From positions 1-41,682 of the forward strand of contig WQTS01000127.1 of assembly GCA_009786185.1 (NCBI GenBank): a stretch of 41,682 nt of DNA, written 5' to 3'. Below the pieces are notes generated by a model. It saw only the letters and a list, made by a program, of their open reading frames with translations. It made no database searches and was not told the DNA's origin. The position numbers were made by a program, and so were the translations under genes. Shown here piece by piece: positions 36,321-41,682 of the stretch (position 1 is the stretch's first letter; each line of letters opens with the position of its first letter). This DNA comes from Bacteroidota bacterium (GTDB lineage: Bacteria > Bacteroidota > Bacteroidia > Bacteroidales > WCHB1-69).

Positions 36321-36452
36321 ATTCTGTTGATTTGCTTTGGTCTGTGCTTTCTGGTTTACTTTGGTCCTGCGTTTTCTTTTTTTGCTACAAGCCGCGAAAA
36401 TAATGAATACAGCTAGTCTATATATGCAAAAATTTTAGTTTCTAAATCAACA

Positions 36453-36480
36453 GTAGAGACGCGATTAATCGCGTCTCTAC
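36453..36480. repeat. Perfect 28-bp palindrome
   Basis: The two 14-base arms GTAGAGACGCGATT and AATCGCGTCTCTAC are exact reverse complements with no loop. It lies 33 bp after the rpsG stop and may terminate rpsG transcription, although no T run follows. Its form is that of a REP-type palindrome found in multiple copies in other genomes; copy number here cannot be judged. Confidence 0.7.
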
Positions 36481-36513
36481 AATTTATTTTTTTACATGAA
36501 ATTTTTCATTGTG

Positions 36514-36981
36514 TTAAAATCTGAAATGCGAGAACGCTTTGTTCGCTTCTGCCATTCTGTGGATGTCTTCTTTACGTTTAAACGCGGCGCCTTCTTCTTT
36601 GTATGCTGCCATAATTTCGGCGGCAAGTTTTGTAGCCATCGTTTTTTCATGACGTTTACGAGAGAAAAGTATCATGTTTTTAATACCTAAAGATTCTTTT
36701 CTTTCGGGGCGAAGCTCAGTGGGAATTTGAAAGGTTGCTCCCCCAATTCTTCTACTTTTTACCTCTAACGCAGGCGTAATATTCGCCAATGCTTTTTTCC
36801 ACACATCAACAGGATTCTCTTTTAATTTATTTTCAATGATGTCCATTGCTTCATAAAAGATTTCGAATGCGATTGATTTTTTACCCTGTAACATCAAATT
36901 ATTTACAAATTTTGTTACCAACACGTCATTAAATTTCGGGTCGGGCAGGGTAATCCGTTTTTTTGGTTTTGATTTTCTCAT
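36514..36981 (-). CDS. rpsG: 30S ribosomal protein S7
   Basis: 155 residues, full length. S7 nucleates assembly of the 16S rRNA 3' domain. Signatures: [18 protein letters not shown] at the N-terminus, [60 protein letters not shown] and [15 protein letters not shown] at the end. It follows rpsL after 138 bp in the conserved str order. The expected fusA gene is not downstream; instead a palindrome and an unrelated small gene follow. Confidence 0.98.
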   Translation of the reverse strand: MRKSKPKKRITLPDPKFNDVLVTKFVNNLMLQGKKSIAFEIFYEAMDIIENKLKENPVDVWKKALANITPALEVKSRRIGGATFQIPTELRPERKESLGIKNMILFSRKRHEKTMATKLAAEIMAAYKEEGAAFKRKEDIHRMAEANKAFSHFRF

Positions 36982-37119
36982 TTGGTTTCTTCAATATTTA
37001 AAGGTTAATATTTACTCTTAGGCTCACCCATTTTGGTGGCTAAGTAACTATTTGCGGTATGCGGGTATGCGGTGTGAGGTATGCGGTGCATTACCGCAAA
37101 CCGCTCATCGCTTACCAGT
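36982..37119. other. rpsL-rpsG spacer with degenerate TATGCGG repeats
   Basis: The 138-bp spacer contains three or four copies of a TATGCGG-like unit (37057-37087) bounded by an inverted pair, TTTGCGGT-ATGC at 37051-37062 and GCATTACCGCAAA at 37088-37100 (one-base bulge). Such a hairpin inside the str operon could serve in RNA processing or be an inserted repeat. Confidence 0.45.
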
Positions 37120-37500
37120 TTATGCTTTTTTCTTTGGACGTTTCGTTCCGTACTTGCTTCTACCTTGCAGGCGTCCGTTTACGCCGGCAGAGTCTAACGC
37201 ACCGCGCACGATGTGATAACGCACACCCGGAAGATCTTTTACACGACCGCCTCTAACCAACACGATGCTGTGTTCTTGCAAATTGTGACCTTCGCCCGGA
37301 ATGTAAGCGTTTACTTCTTTTCCGTTGGTCATACGAACTCTCGCTACTTTACGCATGGCTGAATTTGGTTTTTTTGGAGTAGTAGTATATACTCTCAAAC
37401 AAACGCCGCGACGTTGCGGACATGCGTCTAACGCTTTAGATTTACTCTTGGCGGTTAATTGTTTTCTTCCTTTTCTAACTAATTGTTGAATTGTTGGCAT
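37120..37500 (-). CDS. rpsL: 30S ribosomal protein S12
   Basis: 126 residues, full length. S12 is part of the decoding centre. Signatures: [40 protein letters not shown] (streptomycin-sensitive Lys at the PKKPNSA loop), [40 protein letters not shown] and the basic C-terminal tail [12 protein letters not shown]. The classical resistance positions have wild-type lysines. It heads the rpsL-rpsG pair. A terminator hairpin for the upstream secreted protein gene lies 38 bp before the start. Confidence 0.98.
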   Translation of the reverse strand: MPTIQQLVRKGRKQLTAKSKSKALDACPQRRGVCLRVYTTTPKKPNSAMRKVARVRMTNGKEVNAYIPGEGHNLQEHSIVLVRGGRVKDLPGVRYHIVRGALDSAGVNGRLQGRSKYGTKRPKKKA

Positions 37501-37538
37501 TACGTTATTTTTTTAATCCTTATTAATTTACAATAAAA

Positions 37539-37562
37539 CAGCCCCCGCTTTTTTGGGGGCTG
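37539..37562 (-). terminator. Intrinsic terminator upstream of rpsL
   Basis: Arms CAGCCCCC and GGGGGCTG (37539-37546 and 37555-37562, 8-nt loop) are followed on the minus strand by TTTTATT. It most simply ends the transcript of the gene that stops at 37612. If the -7-like box at 37563-37570 is used, the hairpin would instead lie at the very start of the rpsL leader and could attenuate it. Confidence 0.75.
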
Positions 37563-37570
37563 CAAAAATA
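37563..37570 (-). promoter_or_regulatory. Possible -7 box for rpsL
   Basis: The minus strand reads TATTTTTG (TAnnTTTG) 63 nt before the rpsL ATG. It abuts the terminator hairpin on its upstream side, which makes its use uncertain. Confidence 0.3.
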
Positions 37571-37611
37571 TAAAAAATTTAATATGAAATATCTGAATAT
37601 ATCATTTTAAA

Positions 37612-40284
37612 TTAATCTATCACACATCTTACACTCAATCCGTCTGTTCCGAGGATTGTTATAATTTCAGGTTCACTACAATAGTAATTTATCATGAACG
37701 CATAGGAGTTTTGGCCGGGGAGCGTATCACTTGCCCAGTAGCCGGTAAAGCCGTACAGGTCAACGAATCTGCCGGTAGCGCTGTCGTAGCGACCCGCAGG
37801 ACGTGAGTCAAAACCGTAGGCATCTGAGCCCGGAGTAAGCCAATGGAGAGGATCAGCGCTCTTAAGGTCGTGGGCATCATATGCAGTCAACAGATTCCAT
37901 TCGGCTTGCGAAGGAACATGCCAGCCATCAGGACAAGGGCCTTGTACAAGACCGGAACGAGTGGGTTCCGCTTGACCTACCGCCGAGTACCAAGTATATA
38001 GTCGCCCAAACACAGAGTCGTGGTGAGCCACATCAGAGTATATGGAACTAGTATATAACTTAGCCCATGCAATTGATGTGTTATCTCCATATACAGTAGC
38101 CCTAAGGTTAGAGGTCCAGCAAGTACCTGCAAGTTTGGTTACGGTATAAACATGAGGCTCAACAGCAGTGCTTGTAGTAGCAGGACAAAGGCGCTCTACG
38201 GTTACGGTAAATTCACAAGTATCGGCATAGCTGTCAAGGAAGCCGATTACCATAACATAGGAAACACCTAATGGGAATATTGTACCATTAAGGGTAGCGG
38301 TGGGACCACTGCTAACTACGGTACCGTCAACAATATAGCGGGCGCTGTCGAGGGTTGCCATGATATCAGGAGAGATATCCCAACTCGCATCAAGCACAGT
38401 GTACATGCGATCGCCAAATGCTCTCTCTTCTACAATTCTGTTCGGCATGGAATCACACTCTAACAGTTGGTTGCATCTTTCTACCGTTACTGGCACTGCT
38501 ATTCTCGCACTGGAACACAGACCGAAGTGTTGTTCTACGTAATAAATGGAAGTACCTAAGGGAAGTTCTGTGGTTACCGCAAGAGGTGTAGAACTGCCGG
38601 GGCTATCGTACCATAACATAGTGCCGTAGCCTGTCAGGCTGATATTTGCCAGGGTTGCCCCTTCGCAAAATTCATACGGTCCATGGGTAGTAGGAGGCTC
38701 AGCAACGCCGATGGTAATTACCACAGGAACTCTGGTACTTTCTGCACAGCTACCGCCTTTGCCTTGAGAGGCATAATAGGTGTTATCAACTAATTTTGTA
38801 CCGGGAGTTAAGGGAGTAGAGGCAGGGTTATCATCAAAATACCATACAATTTGATTATTAGGTACAGTAATATTAGCTATGGTAGCGCCCACACAAAAAG
38901 ATTGATCAGCTATGGAAGGTGCCAAAGCAGGATTATTATCAAGCGTAATAGTAAAGGTGGTTGGATTAGTGCTTTCACAAACATTCAAGCCACTTCCGTA
39001 ACGATAAATTGCTGTGTATGTACCGTTTACTAAGCCGTCGGTTGAGATAAGTTCTGTACCGGAAGGATTAAAAAACACAATACCGCTACTGCCATCGGTT
39101 TGGATGTCAGCTACCGTAGCATCTGTACATAAAGTCTGGTCTGCTATAACCGGCGATGGAAGAAGAGTTTCGGGAACTATCAATACCATAACCGGATTTC
39201 TGCTACTCTCACAACCATCATCAGATGTTTGGGTGGCATAGTAAACAGCATTGTTAGCTAATGGAATTGTTGGCAACAAAGGCGTGCCCCCGGTGGGTGC
39301 TCCATACCAAAGTACATTTGCTCCATCAGCATTCAAATCGCCCACAGTTGCAGAAGCACAAAACTCTTGAGGACTGCTTACTGTTGGAGGAAGAGGAGAT
39401 GGAGTAATAACCATGAAAGATACAATACTATCGCAACCATCAAAGCTCGCTTTGGCAAACAGCATTTCGTCATCACCTATCGTATAAGATCCAACTATCT
39501 GGGTGCCTAGAGAAGGAGGTGTTGTTGCCATGTTTGCTTTCCAGAAAGTAACATCAACATCACCGGGAGTACACATATCCGGTACGGTTGCATAGTCAAT
39601 CAGATTAACTGTTTCTCCTTTACATTTGTCGGTAATATCTGCCATCGCAATTTCCGGTTGGAGACATTCTCCAAAATAATACCTATCGGCGGAAGGTGTA
39701 AAAGCGAAATAATCCATGTAGGAATCCGGAGATGTCCAATAGCTACCTAAATCAACGTTGAATACTCTGAATTGTATATAGCTGTCTTGAGTGGGTTTTG
39801 TAGTACTGCTTATAGGGATTGTAATACGAGCAATTGTTTGATAATCAGGTGTTGAAAGATTAAAATTGGATCTACTTGCTTTAAGTTCCACTGAGTTTTC
39901 CCATCCCCAAGGGGCCGGAGGGAAAGCACCGCCCATTCCACCTGCAAGCCCCCACGGAGGGCTGAATTTTACGAAGCCGCCGTAAAATTGATCAACAGCA
40001 ATGGCAACGCCCGGTTCTAAAAAAAGGTCTATTTTTAAATTCATAGCCCCGAGTCGTCGGGCTCCGGTATAACCGCTACCTACTTTCATTTGCAGGTCAA
40101 AGCAAATGCTATCCATAGTCGCGTCACATGTCAGCTCGTAGGTTAAACTAACGATTCTGATATCTAAGCGATCAGATGTGGTAGGGGTTTGTTCAGGAAC
40201 AGGCCAAAATTGCGAGAATGCACTAACATTAAATAGCAACAATACCGCTAAAATAATAGTTTTTTTGATTTTGATACTTTTCAT
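37612..40284 (-). CDS. Secreted Ig-like repeat protein with C-terminal FISUMP domain
   Basis: 890 residues. Signal peptide (IKKTIILAVLLLFNVSAFSQ). Residues about 30-210 form an N-terminal beta-domain. From about 285 to 620 there are repeated Ig-like modules of ~80 residues with recurring phrases (FCASATVGDLNADGANVLWY, LCTDATVADIQTDG, FCVGATIANITVPNNQIVWY, FCEGATLANISLTGYGTMLW). The last ~190 residues are a Fibrobacter-succinogenes major paralogous (FISUMP) domain: KLAGTCWTSNLRA, VFGRLYTWYSAVG, CPDGWHVPSQAEWNLL, SRPAGRYDSATGRFVDL, FTGYWASD and the terminal LSVRCVID. There is no T9SS domain. The Ig modules match those of the neighbouring partial gene. The role is presumably at the cell surface; no activity can be assigned. 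Confidence 0.92.
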   Translation of the reverse strand: MKSIKIKKTIILAVLLLFNVSAFSQFWPVPEQTPTTSDRLDIRIVSLTYELTCDATMDSICFDLQMKVGSGYTGARRLGAMNLKIDLFLEPGVAIAVDQFYGGFVKFSPPWGLAGGMGGAFPPAPWGWENSVELKASRSNFNLSTPDYQTIARITIPISSTTKPTQDSYIQFRVFNVDLGSYWTSPDSYMDYFAFTPSADRYYFGECLQPEIAMADITDKCKGETVNLIDYATVPDMCTPGDVDVTFWKANMATTPPSLGTQIVGSYTIGDDEMLFAKASFDGCDSIVSFMVITPSPLPPTVSSPQEFCASATVGDLNADGANVLWYGAPTGGTPLLPTIPLANNAVYYATQTSDDGCESSRNPVMVLIVPETLLPSPVIADQTLCTDATVADIQTDGSSGIVFFNPSGTELISTDGLVNGTYTAIYRYGSGLNVCESTNPTTFTITLDNNPALAPSIADQSFCVGATIANITVPNNQIVWYFDDNPASTPLTPGTKLVDNTYYASQGKGGSCAESTRVPVVITIGVAEPPTTHGPYEFCEGATLANISLTGYGTMLWYDSPGSSTPLAVTTELPLGTSIYYVEQHFGLCSSARIAVPVTVERCNQLLECDSMPNRIVEERAFGDRMYTVLDASWDISPDIMATLDSARYIVDGTVVSSGPTATLNGTIFPLGVSYVMVIGFLDSYADTCEFTVTVERLCPATTSTAVEPHVYTVTKLAGTCWTSNLRATVYGDNTSIAWAKLYTSSIYSDVAHHDSVFGRLYTWYSAVGQAEPTRSGLVQGPCPDGWHVPSQAEWNLLTAYDAHDLKSADPLHWLTPGSDAYGFDSRPAGRYDSATGRFVDLYGFTGYWASDTLPGQNSYAFMINYYCSEPEIITILGTDGLSVRCVID

Positions 40285-40324
40285 TTTCTTATATTTTTTG
40301 TAATTATTTATTTTTTTTAGCTAC

Positions 40325-41682
40325 TTAATTTTTAATGAAAAAACGCAATACGGAATATACGGATCTTAGATAGAAATTATCCAATAGCAGAGCCGAGTCT
40401 GCGGCATCCACAATACCATCCATATTAAGATCGGGTCTAACATATTCCCATACTCCACTTACAAAATAGAAGGTATTATTAAAAATATTCACGTCTGTCG
40501 CATTAAGAACATAATCCAAGTTAAGATCTCCTGCCCATAAACAAGCAACTCCATGCTTCATTGTCATTTGGTTTGGAACACCGGGGAAAGGAAGGGTGTA
40601 TGCTTTATTTATTCCGGTAGTGAAATCAAATCTAGCTGTGTCTGAGGTAAAGGGCAATCCTATATTACTTGCCACACCTACGTGGTTACGATGTCTAACT
40701 ACTATTCGCACATTACCTTGCTGAATATTAAATTCGGGTAGTTCGCCATTTACATCTACAACACTACCGTCTATTTGCAATAAGAGTGCGCGACTCTCTA
40801 AAAAGTCGTAGGTATAGGTGGTCTCATTAAAATTACCCCATATTTCTACCAATACCCAGTCTACAACTTCATAAGCAGGACCGGTTATACTGTTAATTTG
40901 AGGATAACTTGCTGACAGACCGTAAGGATCAGTAACCGGTAACCTTAGGGTTGTAAACCATGGGTATCGAGGTACTTGGATTTGGTTAGTCATGTGAGGA
41001 CCATTTTTAGCTTCGCCTTTAAAGGTATAATTTCCATTTACTGTTGGACCTTGTAGGAAGACTTTTAAATCTAATGTCACCTTACATCTCTCTTCTATTA
41101 TTACTTCCGCTCTAACATCACTTGCACAATCGCCATTACCCTGTTGAGCCACCCAGTAGGTAGTTGTTGAGGTTATAACTGTGGATAATGGCAATGGTAG
41201 ACCTCCGGTTTGATCAGCATACCATGTGATACCGTAACCTAATATTAGTAATTCTCCCAATTGGATGGTTCCACAGAAACTGTATGGACCATAGGTTGCC
41301 GTATTTGGAATGTTCTCATTGTCTATTGTAATAACCACAGGGGCTCTCAAACCTGCACCGCAACTGCCACCCATATTCTGAGCCGCATAATAAGTGCCCG
41401 TAATTAAAATAGTAGTTGCAGGCAGCGGAGTACCGCCAGCTGCTACGTTGTACCAAAGGATACCGTCATTAGGAACAATAATATTAGCAATCGTAGCGCC
41501 TTCGCAGAAGAATTGATCTGCAATATCAGGAGCTGTTACAGGAGTATTATTAAGAGTAACAATAAAGGTAGTTGTATCGGTGCTCTCACAAGTGTTAGAA
41601 CCTGTGCCATAGCGGTAAATAGCCTTGTAGGTACCGTTCGCTAACGGAGTAGACAAAGAAAGTTCATTGTCCAAAGCATCAA
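40325..41682 (-). CDS. Ig-like repeat protein with C-terminal dockerin-like calcium loops, partial (N-terminus outside window)
   Basis: The open frame enters from the right edge (first complete codon at 41680; it continues DALDNELSLSTPLANG), so the real start is outside. Three Ig-like modules (FCEGATIANIIVPNDGILWY, APVVITIDNENIPNTATYGP, ITWYADQTGGLPLPLST) are close relatives of those in the next gene. A beta-domain then follows (VTLDLKVFLQGPTVNGNYTF, DWVLVEIWGNFNETTYTYDF). The last ~60 residues hold two dockerin type I-like calcium loops (GDLNLDYVLNATDVNIF and PDLNMDGIVDAADSALLLDN). No T9SS domain is seen. The gene ends 40 bp before the start of the 890-residue protein, so both may be in one operon. 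Confidence 0.88.
   Translation of the reverse strand, partial: DALDNELSLSTPLANGTYKAIYRYGTGSNTCESTDTTTFIVTLNNTPVTAPDIADQFFCEGATIANIIVPNDGILWYNVAAGGTPLPATTILITGTYYAAQNMGGSCGAGLRAPVVITIDNENIPNTATYGPYSFCGTIQLGELLILGYGITWYADQTGGLPLPLSTVITSTTTYWVAQQGNGDCASDVRAEVIIEERCKVTLDLKVFLQGPTVNGNYTFKGEAKNGPHMTNQIQVPRYPWFTTLRLPVTDPYGLSASYPQINSITGPAYEVVDWVLVEIWGNFNETTYTYDFLESRALLLQIDGSVVDVNGELPEFNIQQGNVRIVVRHRNHVGVASNIGLPFTSDTARFDFTTGINKAYTLPFPGVPNQMTMKHGVACLWAGDLNLDYVLNATDVNIFNNTFYFVSGVWEYVRPDLNMDGIVDAADSALLLDNFYLRSVYSVLRFFIKN

Overview
The window looks like chromosomal DNA from an uncultured member of the Bacteroidota, probably a Bacteroidales-like anaerobe (inference). The grounds are gliding/T9SS-associated GldF and GldG, four proteins ending in type IX secretion sorting domains, many lipoproteins with SxC or AxC lipoboxes, a DUF2723 membrane protein, a FISUMP-domain protein, and sequences resembling the Bacteroidota -7 promoter box TAnnTTTG. 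No rRNA, tRNA, CRISPR array, transposase or phage gene was seen.

Layout. Positions 1-1349 (-) hold the N-terminal part of a large secreted Ig-like/PKD-like protein that runs off the left edge. 1628-4033 (-) is a membrane pyrophosphatase (hppA) with a strong 3' hairpin. A 0.7 kb non-coding stretch (4034-4741) carries a composite inverted-repeat element. 4742-6007 (+) is a conserved secreted protein of unknown function. A 0.5 kb spacer with a terminator and a nested palindrome precedes a cell-surface island (6522-16232, +): a short T9SS protein with one YD motif, a 2027-residue SpvB/FG-GAP/RHS protein with a variable tail carrying an HExxH motif, three lipoproteins, and a BspA-type leucine-rich-repeat protein with a T9SS signal.

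The central part is mostly housekeeping: gldG-gldF (-), gcvP (+), a small membrane protein overlapping pdxJ (+), then two tandem paralogous BNR/sialidase-like T9SS proteins (-), and a lipoprotein-nadC-yihY/brkB overlapping operon (-). Between that operon and the divergent lipA-lipB pair (+) sits a 549-bp island with perfect 29-bp inverted ends and 7-bp tandem repeats. It encloses a frameshifted four-helix-bundle (S23/IVP-type) gene. LipA and LipB make the lipoyl cofactor that the glycine cleavage H protein needs to work with GcvP.

The right part holds a DUF2723 membrane protein, a small membrane lipoprotein gene without a normal start codon, rpsG and rpsL (an str cluster without fusA next to it), an 890-residue Ig-like protein ending in a FISUMP domain, and the C-terminal part of a related Ig-like protein ending in a dockerin-like double calcium-loop segment.

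The best candidates for something new are the RHS cassette with its metallopeptidase-like tail and downstream lipoprotein (possible toxin/inhibitor pair), the TIR-bounded four-helix-bundle island lying exactly between two promoters, and the set of structured non-coding elements at 4181-4656, 6266-6406 and 16323-16524.
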